64,000 nt of DNA from Warburgia ugandensis (GCA_035236585.1 CP141132.1:63151880-63215879), one strand, 5' to 3'. Shown: positions 1 to 12,269, counted from the first letter of the stretch. Notes: a model not told the origin generated them from the sequence alone. A program made the numbers and translations.

Positions 1-607
1 GGCACTTTATGGCAGGCCCTGTCGGTCACCCTTATGTTGTAGTGATGTAGGAGAGAGACACATAGTGAAGTCCAAGTTGGTGGAAGAGTGTGCAGAGAAA
101 GTTTGACTTATTCGAAAGAGATTATTGATAGCTCACAGCCGACAAAAGATTTATGCTGATAAGAGGCAAAAAGACCCAGAGTTTATTAAAGGTGAGCATG
201 TATTCTTGAAGGTTTCCCCCATGAAAGGAGTGATGAGGTTTAGGAATAAAGGGAAGCTTAGCCCCAAGTACATTGGATGTTTTGAGATATTACGCAGAGT
301 TGGGATAGTAGCATACCACTTAGCCTTACCACCACAGTTGGCAAATGTACATGATGTCTCTCATGTATACATGTTGAGGAAATACATACCAGATCCCTCA
401 CTCGTGTTGGAGCAAATCCCAAGAGAGTTGTAGCCTGATATGACATTCAAGGAGAGACCTGTGTGCATACTGGATACAAAAGTAAAAAAGTTGAGGGCTA
501 AAACTATTGCCTTAGTCAAAGTCCTTTGGCAGCAACATTCACTACAGGAGGCCACATGGAAGATAGAAGAGGAGATGCAGAGGATCCACCTAGAGTTATT
601 TACATAG
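1..607 (+). pseudogene. Ty3/gypsy chromovirus polyprotein 3' end (integrase C-terminus plus chromodomain-like tail)
   Basis: This is the last part of a retrotransposon polyprotein, entering from outside the window. Integrase inserts element cDNA into the genome; in chromoviruses a C-terminal chromodomain-like tail helps target it. Seen: a readable frame with ALYGRPCRSPL at the left edge, a KYADKR-like helix, HVFLKVSPMKGV, then the GPY/F-type module GKLSPKYIGCFEIL (Pro replaced by Cys), LALPP and HDVSHVYMLRKY. After an in-frame TAG near 431 the frame continues with VKVLWQQHSLQEATWKIEEEM, the degenerate chromodomain typical of Del/Tekay elements, ending at TAG near 605. Another stop near 103 interrupts it. 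It is immediately followed by a polypurine tract and an LTR in the same orientation. Family assignment is from remembered motifs. Confidence 0.88.
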
Positions 608-644
608 AGGTATGTATCGAAATTTTGAGGACAAAATTTTAATA

Positions 645-656
645 AGGTGGGAAGGA
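645..656 (+). other. Polypurine tract
   Basis: The run AGGTGGGAAGGA lies directly before the TG of the LTR at 657, the position where plus-strand DNA synthesis of an LTR retrotransposon is primed. The preceding conserved words (AATTTTGAGGACAAAATTTT) are the usual lead-in to the tract in Del/Tekay elements. Confidence 0.8.
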
Positions 657-983
657 TGTAATATCCTCAATTTTTTATCTTAAATTAGTGATAAAAATTT
701 TATGGATAGAAATTGGTCCTAAAAACTCAAAAACTAAAAACTACGCATTGATAGAATTCCAACAACAAAAAGAACATAGAAAATAAAGCTCAAACGGAGA
801 AGTTATGAGCCGTGAAAGATAGAGGGGCAAATTGGTAAATTGGAGGGGCCAAAAATACAGGGGGTTGTTTTGATCACGGCACCCCCTTCCACCCTTCTAC
901 ACGCCTTTATCAGATCTGGCAATTTTATGGGAGAAATCTTTGGGAGGTAGAGTTTAAGGAAAAAGCTTTCCTTCCTCCTCCCC

Positions 984-985
<2 letters not shown>

Positions 986-1027
<42 letters not shown>
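986..1027. repeat. (CT)21 microsatellite
   Basis: A 42-nt pure CT run inside the LTR. The corresponding part of the solo LTR (near 11230-11280) lacks it, so it expanded in this copy. Confidence 0.97.
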
Positions 1028-1030
<3 letters not shown>

Positions 1031-2659
1031 TTCTCCTCTCATCATCTCTCTGTCGCATCTTTGCCCTCAAATGCTAACCTTTGCAAATTTTGTTTTTCCA
1101 GCAACTAGAGCTCTAGCAACGTCAACAACAGCCCAACTGATCGAGGTAAGTCTCCACCCTTTGTTCTCTTTTCATGTATAACATGTAAGTGGTGTGCATG
1201 CATTGAAATTGGAAAAAATGATTAGGGTTCGTCATTTTTCTAGGGACTTGGTATGCCCTACTGTAGTCATAGGATTTAGTAGATGAAATAATGTCAAAAC
1301 CACAATCCGTCTGTTCATATGGTACTTGACAAACCCAGGAACAAACCCTTTAAGTTTGATGGAGATCCAACAGCTGGTGACGCCAGAAATCATGAAAAAT
1401 CGTACTTAGGGAAATTTTAGGAACATGAGAAAAATTGAGTAAAAACCTTGGTGTTTGTCAAAATGAATCAAAATGGGTGTTAAAAATGAAAACTACATGA
1501 AATTTTGAGCAAAATGGTGCAAAAATTGTGAAATTTGGGCACTTGTGGGGTCACCGGTGATGACTAGGCTCCAGTCGTCTTCCTCGGCGCCGACTCCCGC
1601 ATTGCACCAGCGTAACCCGGTGTAAACTAGTGCAAATGCACTGCCCAACTCCCTATAAATTAATAATATTAATTTATGAAGTATTTTCACACAAAAAACT
1701 TGATTTTGAGAGCTACAAAGGTCCAAATCATGATAAAAAACATCCACTGCGATCATCTTGACAATGCGGTCCTAGATTTAACTTGAAAACCTACATTTGA
1801 CCACTTTTAAATTAGTTAAATTATAAAATATTAATTACTAACTTAGAACCGACTGATCAAATGGTGATTAGGCCTCATGACTTGAATAATGAGATAAAGT
1901 ATGCAATAAATAAGGTTCTAAAGGGCATACTAGTGTGAATGCTCTAGAAATTGATCTAGACCATTGATCTAACCAAGATATTGGAAAATTATTGATCTGA
2001 GGATGATCTGACCTTTACATTTATGTATAAACGTTAGATACGCACAAAAAATTGAATAGATGAACATGAGATGGGACTAAATTAAGAGCTAAATCATAAT
2101 TAGAGATCTTAGAGGATGATCCAACGGCTGAATCACCATAAATTCCCTTATGATGAAATAAATAACACAAAATAGTATTGTGGTATTGACAGGTACATCG
2201 AAACGTATAAGATAAGGGGATTATACACTTAAGTTGAGTGATCTCACTTCGAGGTAGGTGACGACATTTAATGTTATGTCTTGATTTTAAAACCTTACAT
2301 TATCATAACATCATGATTGAGTGTGAGTAAATTTCAATTGTTTAGTTAGTCTACGATTTTATGGGACTCCGCATTTTGTGATAGATATTAGAATTCAATA
2401 ATATATTGAATGAATTTTGATCGATCAATGATTTCATGAGATTGATACTCCGTATTTATGCATAAGTAGAAATTATCTTTCTTCATTTCATTACTGAAAC
2501 TGATGGGTTTTCATGAGAAAGGACAATGGAGGCTTGGTGGCTGGTCCTTTTAAAGGCTAACCCTAGGATGAGGGGCGTGCCTTGGGGATTGCAAGCCACG
2601 TGTGCTCTTGGTTTTTGAGATATGTGTTTTTCATATTTTGGGTTTTATGACAGGTGCTC

Positions 2660-2899
2660 TCACCCGGTAAATGTCATGCTAGGAGGTAGTAGGGCCGGCC
2701 ACCCACCCTTCAAGATTTGTGATGTGATTGTAATATGATAGACACATGCCCACAGATGGCATTCTGCAGGGGTTTGGTAACATGGATAGCCCACACTACT
2801 GGTCTGGGCCTTTCCATAAGGATGGACGTTAAGTCTCCCATTATGGTATCGACGGGGAGCAACGGTGGTTGAGATCCTGGAGGATTGCCACTGTACCAT
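2660..2899 (-). other. Antisense reading frame conserved in the LTR
   Basis: A 79-codon ATG-to-stop frame on the strand opposite to the LTR. The equivalent frame in the inverted solo LTR (stop at the same point, 9449-9688 on +) also stays open for 79 codons from the matching Met. Shared words include YHNGRLNVHPYGKAQT in one copy and HHNGRLNVHPYGKAQT in the other, with about 18 residue differences in all. No known domain is recognised. It could be a by-product of nucleotide conservation of an LTR regulatory region, and I do not claim a protein. Confidence 0.3.
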
Positions 2900-3277
2900 G
2901 ACTATTCATACTCTTGTTTTGTATGCTTGCATGATGAGCATGGAGATGTATCATGTGCCTGAGTGTGATGACACTCAAAGGAGTGATATAAGTACTCATT
3001 ATCTATTTATATGAGTGTATGTGACCTCATGGGACCCACGTACCTTAGGGTGCCCTGTTATGATTGTATGCTCATTTACATTAAATCATATCATGTTTTA
3101 AAATCATATGATGCATGTTTTATCATACAAGATGTTTTGAGATTTAATTAACATTGCTTATAATGGTTTCTATTTTCATAGATAATAGATCTACTCATTA
3201 TATTAGCACTGTTATTCGATTTAGTCCATCGTTATTACATTAAATGTCTATGTACCTACACAAGTAATAGCTTGCTG

Positions 3278-3303
3278 AGGCATTGCTTTGTTCTGCAATG
3301 CCT
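3278..3303 (+). promoter_or_regulatory. LTR stem-loop (AGGCATTGC ... GCAATGCCT)
   Basis: A 9-bp perfect stem with an 8-nt loop follows the word AGCTTGCTG. The solo LTRs at 8577-11580 and 49354-54427 have a stem-loop in the same context (after GCTTG[CT]TGAG). A role in RNA 3' end formation or in reverse transcription is inference. Confidence 0.5.
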
Positions 3304-3795
3304 TAAATTTCGAGTGTGACAACAGAAAGGGCTAGACCGTTGAGAGACCGTGATAGTAGTGGGAGATTTCTTTACTTTAACAAATAGACTATGACGTGAG
3401 TTAATAAAAGGACTACTAATTGATTTTGTTTATGGACTGTATACTTTTATTTTATGAAATTGCTTATGATAGCATTACATATGAGGGACATTAAGGTGGG
3501 ATGTTATGATGGATAGACTTTAGGTCACATTATTATTATGTTTTGGACATTTATTATTTTGAAAATAAAGCCTTCGATGATTTTGACGTTGAAATTGAAA
3601 TGTGTTTTGTTTATTGTGTATTTATATTTAAAATTTCAATCATGGTCGTGATGTTTTGGAAAAAGAAAAATAACACCTGGAGGTTTTCAGGAAATATTCA
3701 CATAAAGTAATTAATGGAACCTTTTTATTTTGGGATCCCGACTACGACTATTATTATTATTATAAAAAAATGTTATAAAAACCTAGGGTGTCACA

Positions 3796-4930
3796 ACGAG
3801 TAAGTTATCAAGGTGGCTCAGTGTATTCGTAACGTGATTCATAGAACTAGATTTGTGCAAAATAGTGATAGAAATTTTTTGAAGGAAAGTAGCCCATTGG
3901 TACTTATTTTGTCTAAGTGCTTCTGATTGTTGATGAATTTCAAGGTCTAATGGTCTATATAGATTACAAACTCATTTTGTATCAAGTAGTGTTCCCATTG
4001 CTTAATAGCACACACCACTACATAAAACTCTTGATCATAGGTACTCCACTTCTGGCGAGCCTTACTTAGCTTCTCACTAAAATTATGCAATAGGCCTTTT
4101 CTCCTGGGATAATATAGCTCCAATCCCCATACCACTAACATCACATTCTACTTCAAAAACCTTAACGAAATTAGGCAATGCTAATACTGGTGCAGTGCAA
4201 AGTTTCTCTTTGATTAGTATGAAGCTTTTATTTGTGTCTTCACTTCATGCAAAATTTCCTTTCTTCAGACACTCAATAGTTGGTGCCATAATAGTTCTGA
4301 AGTCTTGAATAAATAGACAATAGAAAGTTGCTAGACCATGAAAGCTTCGAACTTCGCTCACAGTCTATGGTGTGGGCCAATTGTGTATGACTTGGACCTT
4401 CTCATTGTTGATATGAATCCGCTCTAAGCTGACCACATAACCCATAAAAGTATGATATTTTTCATGAAGCTACACTTTTTGAGGTTGATGTACAGCTTGT
4501 TCTCCCGTAGGATGGTAACGACTTTGTGTAAGTGATCTATATGCTCCTTTTCAGATTTGCTATAGATCAAAATATCATCAAAATAAATGACTATGAATTT
4601 TCTAGAGAAAGGCCTTAATACCTGATTCATAACACACATAAATGTGCTAGGAGCATTGGAAAGGCCGAATGGCATCACTAACCACTCGTATAGACCATCC
4701 TTAGTATTGAATGTTGTTTTCCATTTGTCGCTTGGTCGAATCCTAATTTGATGATATCTGCTACATAGATCAATCTTTGAGAATAATTTTGACCCCTCCA
4801 GTAAGTCTAGCATGTCATCAAGGTGAGGAAATGGGAATCTACACTTGATGGTTATCTTGTTGATGGCATGACTATCGATATACGTACACCAACTTCCATC
4901 TTTCTTTGGCGCAAGCAAACCAGGGGTGGC
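3796..4930 (-). pseudogene. Reverse transcriptase and RNase H of the minus-strand chromovirus
   Basis: The part from 4918 to about 4455 reads as gypsy-type reverse transcriptase, which copies element RNA into DNA. Seen: KKDGSW, the first catalytic Asp in FSKIDL, the [13 protein letters not shown] block and the catalytic YFDD box followed by ILIYSKS (about 4574-4585). After frame breaks, the thumb/connection region ([14 protein letters not shown]) leads to RNase H: FSEKLSKARQKWSTYDQEF and IKQWEHYLIQ at 3947-4144. The frame then runs as KFINNQKHLDK to 3796, where the plus-strand LTR element interrupts it. Frameshifts near 4150-4430 and stops make it inactive. Confidence 0.88.
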
Positions 4931-5184
4931 ACATGAACTGAGGCTTTCATGGATGTGACCTTTTCTATAACAACTCTTCCACTTTATTCTTCAATATTTC
5001 ATTTTCTTGTGGACTCATGTGGTAGTGTGATAGATTTGGGAGGTTGGCTCCGGGTACAAGATTATTTTGGTGTTGAATGTCCCTTAGTGGTGGTAATTCA
5101 TTTGGTATCAATAGTTCCTTAAACTCCTCAAGAAATGGTTGTAATGGGGAATAAGTACTACTGAGTTCTTATTATCTTTTCTTT

Positions 5185-5680
5185 CAAGGGATTTTACCAC
5201 TATGGCATATACTTCCTTAGCAACTGAGACATGAATTCAGCCTCAGAAGTAGCAATGATGAGAAGAGATTGTCTCCTAATTTTTAGAGATTTATTTGACA
5301 TTATCTGTTGTCTTGAAGGAGTTATTGATAATTTATCAGCTCTCCAACTAAACAGATAAGTGCTATCTTGTCCCTTGAAGGTAACATCTACAGCAAATTG
5401 CCAAGGTCTACTTACTAGTATATGATTGACATCCATATCTACCATGTCACGTACTATTTTAGGTTTATAATGTTTTCCAATAGAAATAGGTATGTGGCAT
5501 ATTTCTTTTACCTTGAAGCTAGGTCCTTTCTTCATTCAACCAATAGAGTAGGGTGAAGTATGTGGTCTGGTGGATAGCTTCAAATGATCCACGAGCTGCT
5601 TCACAAAAAAATTTTCACAACTCCCGCTATTGACAATTATATCACATACCTTTTGATTGATTGAGCAACTCAATCAAAAA
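5185..5680 (-). pseudogene. Retroviral-type aspartic protease with lost catalytic Asp
   Basis: The stretch 5535-5200 encodes KKGPSFKVKEICHIPISIGK, VDMDVNHILVSRPWQF and VTFKGQDSTYLFSW, the flap and C-terminal part of the plant gypsy protease that matures Gag-Pol. Immediately upstream (5650-5540) the frame reads [14 protein letters not shown]. The family has D-S-G where this copy has N-S-G, so the catalytic Asp codon is changed. A TGA interrupts the frame before KKGP. It lies between the CCHC knuckle and reverse transcriptase, the expected order. Confidence 0.82.
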
Positions 5681-5849
5681 GATATTATGTCATTGGATGA
5701 AGTCTTAGGCCTTTGGAACAAATAGCACCTGTTGTACAACACAGTTAACTCGTTCTCCTTCTTCAATTATGAATTCACTCGTTTCATAAACATCATCCTC
5801 ATATGCTGCAACATTATCAGTTTCTACATCTTCTTATTCTTCTTCCTCT

Positions 5850-6275
5850 ATGAGATTAATGGGCTTGTGGGTTAGACAATTGTTAGAATGATGATCAGGT
5901 TGGTTACATAGATAACACTTGTCCATCGTTGGTTTGGTATAAGGTTTGAGTGCTTAAGAATATAAAGCCTTCTTGGTCCCGCAATTTGTCTAGACCCTCC
6001 TCTATTGGCAGATTTGAACATGTTTGTAGGAGCTCATAATTGAACTCCTTTTCCTTTGCCCATAGAAGGAAAGAACACTCAGTAGAGTTCTTGCAATATG
6101 TTGGAGTGAGTTGGGCACGTTCTAACATTTCTACCTTAATAGCTATGTTATGTACTTCCTCTACTGTCCATAATACCTACAATCCAATATTTTCTCTAAT
6201 GGAGAGTTTTAATCCCTTAAGATATGTGCCTACACATTGAGCTTTTGACTCATTCAAATTATTATGTTATGAAAT
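5850..6275 (-). pseudogene. Gag C-terminal part with CCHC zinc knuckle
   Basis: The right end reads NNLNESKAQ then YLKGLKLSIRENIG, typical of the end of the chromovirus Gag domain. Further down the frame reads CYLCNQPDHHSNNC, a correct CX2CX4HX4C RNA-binding knuckle. Then come HKPINLIEEEE and an acidic linker before the protease. In-frame stops are present. The sequence is continuous with the gag piece at 8533-8576 and 11581-12250 once the two LTR insertions are ignored. Confidence 0.8.
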
Positions 6276-7107
6276 GGTGATTGTTTAACCGCAAGTGCAC
6301 GGGCTATTGTAGTGTAGCTTATGCAAGTACGGGTCGATCTCACGAGGACTTGATTTAAAATGATAGAGTTTTCAATAAAATTTAATTAAAAGAATAAAAA
6401 CAAAGAATAAACTAGAAATAAACTAAGAATAAACTAAAATCCAAATTTATTCAATTTCTGCAGTTTGCACAATTATTTATTCAAAACACAACATAAAATA
6501 AAACTAAAAGGCGTCCTGGATAAGCTTGTCCTTGGATTGCACTGTCCCTGGATAGTCAAAATGAGGATAAAACATAATCGGGACATAGATGTAATTAAAC
6601 TGGGGACTCAGTTGGAATTAAATTGGGGACATGGATGTAATTCTTTTGGGGACACAGATGGAATTTCAATAAAAGACAGATTTGTAATTTTTGAGATCTG
6701 CCAAGGGCAGAACCATAATTCTTTGGGGTTCTGGTTTTTAACGAAAAACCAGGAAAACGTGGGAGAAAACCGGAAGAGAAGGGGAAGGGAAGAGGAAGGA
6801 GGAGGGGAAAGAGAGAAGGAAAATGGGGAAGAAGATGGGAGAAAACCCAATCTAGATTTTCTCTCCCTGAGCCGTGCGGTGAAGTTTTGGGCAGTGGTGC
6901 TGCCGTCTGGGCAGTGCTGGTTTCAGATGTGTGATGGAGATCTGGCTGGTCTATGCTGGTTTGGGTGGAAAAGGAAAAGCAGAGGAGGGCTGGGCATTGA
7001 AAGTTCACCGGTCTGTGTGCTGGCTAGTGAAATCTGGGTGATAGAGATGCAGGGTGGAGCAAACAACCTAGTGATGTAGAAGGGGCTCCATCCGGCGAAG
7101 TTGGGCC

Positions 7108-7218
<111 letters not shown>

Positions 7219-7434
7219 ATGCTGGCCGGCTTGGTGTGTCACGCACCTATGGCTAGCCAAGAGAAGAGGGACGAGACTTGAGGAAGAGAAGATAGTGGGT
7301 GCGTGAGAGAGATAACAGAGAGATGGAGATCAAGGGAGAAGGGCTGATTGATAGTGGAGGAAGGTGGGAGATGTGCTGGGCTGGATTGTAGCAATGTGGA
7401 CAGAGAAGGGGCTACAAGAGATGAAGAAGAACGT

Positions 7435-7436
<2 letters not shown>

Positions 7437-7521
<85 letters not shown>
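7437..7521. repeat. (GA)n microsatellite, about 85 bp
   Basis: A second GA run inside the same solo LTR, about 220 bp after the first. Purine-rich DNA continues to about 8150. Confidence 0.98.
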
Positions 7522-7524
<3 letters not shown>

Positions 7525-7602
7525 TCAAAGAGGGGTTTGTGCGTGAGAGAGAGAGTGGAGAATGGAAAGTTGTGAGAGGGGAGAGGAGAATGTGCCGGCC
7601 AA

Positions 7603-8150
7603 CCCAGCCTCCCAAAAGGGAAAACCATGTTTTTTTAGAATGGAGGAGGGGACTTAAAAGTAAGAGGGAGAGAGAAACGTGAAAGAGAGGGAGATACGAG
7701 AGGGAGCAAAGAGAGATATGCGTAGAAGAGAACAGAGAAGAAGAAAGAGGGAATGAGGGGGAGAGATGGAGAGAAAGAAGGAACCAGGGAGAGAGGAGAA
7801 ATGGAGAAGGGAGCACGGTGATGGGGAGTGGTGTGAAAGAAAAATAACAGAGCAGAGAGAGAGAGAGAAATGCTATGCGATGGTGATGGGAAAGAAGAAG
7901 ATGATGGGGAGGAAAGAGGGAGTGAGGGAGTGAGCGAAAGAGAGGAGAGAGGGAAAGTTGGCTGCCCAGCCTCCCAAAAGGAAAAAACCATCTTTTTTAG
8001 AATGGAGGAGGGGACTTAAAAGTAAGAGGGAGAGAGAAACATGAAAGAGAGGGAGATAAGAGAGGGAGAAAAAGAGATAGAAGAGAAAGAGAAAAGAGAG
8101 GAGAGAGATAAGAGATAAGAGAAAAGAGAAAAGAAAGATAGGGATAGAGA
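7603..8150. repeat. 362-bp tandem duplication in the purine-rich LTR
   Basis: The word CCCAGCCTCCCAAAAGG starts at 7603 and again at 7965. Both copies continue with AGAATGGAGGAGGGGACTTA and the same GA-rich text. The second copy fades into degenerate AGAGA near 8150. Confidence 0.85.
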
Positions 8151-8532
8151 GATAGAGTTAGGTGGGGTCCACTAGCTTTCCTGGTCTTGCTAGAACTCTT
8201 TTCCAACTTTGTCTTGTCCTAGGACTCTTCAAATTCCATCTGATTTCCATGAAACTTCATCCTCTTCATCTGATATCCTTGATTCGATCTGGAGCGTCCA
8301 CGCCTGAGTCGATTAATCTGCAATGCACAGGACCCAATTAGAATCATCTGAACCGTTCATTAGCTTTAATAATCATCTAACTACTAAATTTTACAATTCA
8401 ATGGTTAGATGACCAATTAAAGCTAAAATGAAATATTTTATGTAAAATTTTAAAATTAATGGTCTGGATGCTCTAATTAAATACTAAATTAGGGGTATTT
8501 TGACCAAAATTGAACACTTAACATGAAAGTCA

Positions 8533-8576
8533 AAATTTTTTTGCTGCATAGTCAAATACTGACTTGGATCTTTGGG
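8533..8576 (-). pseudogene. Short gag fragment between two inserted LTRs
   Basis: On the minus strand the bases after the solo LTR's target duplication read on from LYQECSQ into RSKSVFDYAA, the expected continuation of the chromovirus Gag domain. The fragment then stops where the Athila/Tat-type LTR begins. It shows that both LTRs landed in the same gag gene about 40 bp apart. Confidence 0.7.
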
Positions 8577-11500
8577 TGCAACACCCTGAGTTTTTATAAT
8601 AAATTTTTTTATAATAATAATAGTAGTCGTAGTCGGGATCCCAAAATAAAAAGATTCCATTAATCACTTTATGTGAATATTTCCTGAAAACTCCAGGTTT
8701 TATTTTTGTTTTTCCAAAACATCACGACCATGATTGAAATTATAAATATAAATACACAGTAAACAAAACACATTTCAATTTTCAACGTCAAAATCATCGG
8801 CGCCTTTATTTTCAAAATAATAAATGTCCAAAACATAATAATAATGTGGTCTAAGGTCTATCCATCATATGTAATATTATCATAATCAAATCCATAAATT
8901 AAAAGGATACAGTCCATAAAGAAAGTTCAAATGGTAGTCCTTTTATTTACTCACATCACTGTTTATCAATCAAGGTAAGTAATCTCCCATTGCTATCACG
9001 GTCTCTCAATGGTCTTGCTCTTCCTATTGTTGCGCTCAAGATCTAAGGCATTGCAAAATAAAGTAATGCCTCAGCAAGCTATTGCTTGTGTAGGTACATA
9101 GACATTTAATGTAATAACAATGGAATAATCGAATAACAGTGCTAATATAATGAGTAGATCTATCATCTATGAAAATATAATTATTATAAGCAATGCTAAC
9201 AAAATCTCAAAACATCATGTATGATAAAACATGCATCTTATGAGTTTAAAACATGATATGATTTAATGTAATGAGCATACAATCATAACAGGGCACCCTA
9301 AGGTATGTGAGTCCTATTAATGTCCCATACACTCGTATAAACAGATCATGAGTACTCATATCACTCCTCTGAGTGTCATCACACTCAGGTATACAACAAT
9401 ATCTCCATGCTTATTATGCAAGCATACAGAATAAGAGTATGGATCATCATGTTGCAGTGGCAACCCTCTAGGGTCTCAACCACCGCTACTCCCCGTCAAC
9501 ACCATAATGGGAGACTTAATGTCCATCCCTATGGAAAGGCCCAGACCGGTAGTGTGGACTATCCATGTTACCAAACCCCTATTGAAAGTCATCTATGGGT
9601 AGGTGTCTATCATATCACAATCACATCACAAATCTCAGAGGGTGGGTGGCCAACCCTACTCCCTCCTAGCATGACATCCATTGGGTAAGAGCACCCGTCA
9701 TGAAACCCAGACCATGAAAATCACGTATCTAAAAAACCAAGAGCACTTGTGGCTTACAATCCCCAAGGCATGCCCCTCATCCTGGGCTAAGCCTCTAAAC
9801 GGACCAACCACCAAGCCTTCACTATCCTTTCTCGTGAAAACCCATCGGTTTCAATAATGCAATAAAGAAAGATAATTTCTAATTATGCATAAATACGGAG
9901 TATCAATCTCATGAAATCATCAATCAAAATCCATTCAATATATTATCGAATTCTAATATTTATCATAACATAAAATGTGGAGTCTCATAAAATTGTAGAC
10001 TAACTAAACAAATGAAATTTACTCACAATCAATCATGATGCTATGATAATGCAAGGTTTTTAAAATCAAAACATAATATTAAATGTCGTCACCTACCTCA
10101 ATGCGAGATCACCCAACTCAAGCGTATAATTCCCTTATCTTGTACGTTGAGATGTACCTGTCAGTACCACAATACTATTTTGTATTATTTATTTCATCAT
10201 AAGGGAATCTATGGTGGTCCAACTTTTGGATCATCCTCAAATAAAAAATTTCCTAAGATCTTGGTTAGATGAATGGTCTAGATCAATTTATAGAGTAAGT
10301 ACATCTAATTTACTCCTCAGGCTCTACAATAGTATCATATATTGTCTATTTGTTCAAGTTCTGGGACCTAATTATCCTTTGATTGACCGGATCTAAGTTA
10401 TTGTATACTATTTTATAATTTTTATAAATTAAAAGTGGTCAATTGTAAGTTTTTAAGTTAAATCTAGGTCTGCGCCATCAAGACGATTGCAATGGATGTT
10501 TTCAATCGTGATTCGGACCTTTGTAGCTTTCAAAATCAAGTTTTTTTGTGAAAATACTTCATAAATTAATGCTTATTGAGTAGTGCATTTGCACAGGTTT
10601 ACATCAGCATCCCCAAGATGCCATGGCTCCAGGATGCATAACGGGATGCACTGCGTACGTCTTGGTTACCAAGACGTGCCTGTGAGTGCGTCCGGTTGCC
10701 AATGACGTCGGGCGTCCGGGCCATGTGTGACAGGCCCATTCATGCATCCCACACAGCATTCTAATGCCAGGGCACCGATCTGGGAGCTAGCGCCAGGGAA
10801 GACGACCATAGTATGATTTTTACTTGATTTTTCTCATGTTCCTAAAATTTTCTAAGTACGATTTTTCATGATTTTCGGGGTCACTAGCCTTTAGATCTCC
10901 CTCAAACTTAAAGGGTTTGTTCCTGGGTCGTCACGCACTAGATGAACGTATAGATTGTGATTTCAACATAGTTTCATTGGTTTATTTTCACACCAATAGT
11001 AAGCTATACTAAGTAATTGGAAAACTATGCATCCATGTTGTTCCTCGGCATTAACAGAGCGAAATTCTAACGCACATGCCGCAAATGGAAGGGGGAAAGG
11101 AGGAATAGAGCTTATCTAGGTTAGTCGGGCGGTCTTTGACGCTACCAGATCTCTAGTTGCCAAAAAACATGATTTGTAGATGCTAGGTTTAGAGGGAAGG
11201 GACGCGATGAAGAAGATGATCAGAGGAGAAGTATGAGGAAGAGAGATCATGCTGAGGAGGTGGAAGGGAAGCTTTTCCCTTAGACTCTACCCCCCAACGA
11301 TTTCTCCTGTGAAGTTGCCGGATCTGATAGAGGTGTGTAGAAGGGGGTGCCGTGATCAAAACAGCCCCTGCATTTTGGGCCTCTCCCAATTTACCAAATT
11401 GCCTTTCTACTTCAATGGCTCATAACTTCTCCGTTTGAAAACCGTTTTCTACGTTCTTTATGTTGTTGGAATTCTATTGATGCGTACTTTCTAGTTTTTA

Positions 11501-11580
11501 GGTTTTTAGACCAAATTCTATGCATAAAATTTTTATTTAATTTATTGCTAAGTTATAACTTAAAATTTGAAGATATTACA
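8577..11580 (-). mobile_element. Solo LTR of the Del/Tekay-like family with TTGGG target duplication
   Basis: On the minus strand it starts TGTAATATCT and ends GGTGTTGCA. The 5 bp on both sides are TTGGG (8572-8576 and 11581-11585), so this is a precise single insertion with no internal region left: a solo LTR formed by LTR-LTR recombination. It is the inverted relative of the LTR at 657-3795, with matching start, matching end and the shared antisense frame. It differs by a GC-rich stretch at 10600-10800 and by losing the CT run. Confidence 0.92.
9045..9072 (-). promoter_or_regulatory. LTR stem-loop, solo copy
   Basis: AAGGCATTGC (9045-9054) faces GTAATGCCTC (9063-9072) in the same relative place as the stem-loop at 3278-3303. 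One stem pair is mismatched here. Confidence 0.45.
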
Positions 11581-12250
11581 TTGGGAACATTCTTGATATA
11601 ACTAAAATAAATCTTGCTCATAATTTGGTGGTAGAAATCTTTCCATAAGAAGTGGTTTTATTCTATGCCAAGATCAGATAGGTGCCTTACCTTATTATTG
11701 TCTATTCCTCTGTAATTGATCCCACCAAATTGTGGCACCACTTTTCAGCTTGTATGCGACTGCCTTCAATATTTTGGCTTTAGGAACCTCCATCATCTTA
11801 GAGGATTGCTCCACTTTAGAAAGCCAATCAAGCATGTCTTCAGTATTTAGATTCCCAATAAATTGGGGTATATCTACCTTTAGTCGATAGTCGTTAATGT
11901 ATTATGCTAGCCCTGTGGTCGATAGTTGACATCCTCATTTATCTTGAGTTCAGAATCCACGTTGTCAGATGGGTAACAAGGCTGTCGCCCAACATTGTGT
12001 TGAAAAGTTGGATATCGTTGGGTAACTCCCTTAGCATGCATCCAATCATGGTTAACAAGCCGACCTTGAGCCACTCCCTTAGCACGATTCCTATCAACCA
12101 TTGGTGGCCTATTGGCGGTATTGAGATTTAACTCAAAAAGCTGTTCTTAAATTGCGTTGATATGCTATTGTATCCTCACAATCACCTCCCTTAGGGCACT
12201 AACCCCACGATCACCATTAGTGGGATATACGCACTTTGCTTCATTATGTG
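11581..12250 (-). pseudogene. Gag N-terminal part of the minus-strand chromovirus
   Basis: Gag forms the virus-like particle of the element. On the minus strand an N-terminal stretch (NRPPMVDRNRAKGVAQGRL) leads to [24 protein letters not shown] words, then [39 protein letters not shown] and LYQECSQ, where the solo LTR interrupts it at 11580. Stops (for example TAATAA after QRNRQ) and frame breaks are frequent. The strong match in order to plant chromovirus Gag is from family knowledge. Confidence 0.82.
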
Positions 12251-12269
12251 GCCCATCAAAGGCGAAACC

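Larger units (their letters stand above)
657..3795 (+). mobile_element. 3' LTR of the Del/Tekay-like element (3,139 bp)
   Basis: It begins TGTAATATCC directly after the polypurine tract and ends GGTGTCACA, giving TG...CA ends. A second copy of the same LTR, in opposite orientation, occupies 8577-11580; the two share many stretches, such as the block around 2660-2900 and the 3' 250 bp. The internal region and 5' LTR lie left of the window. It is inserted into the RNase H region of a minus-strand element, so the bases after it (ACGAG, 3796-3800) should be one half of the target duplication; the other half is out of view. It contains a CT microsatellite at 986-1027. Confidence 0.88.
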
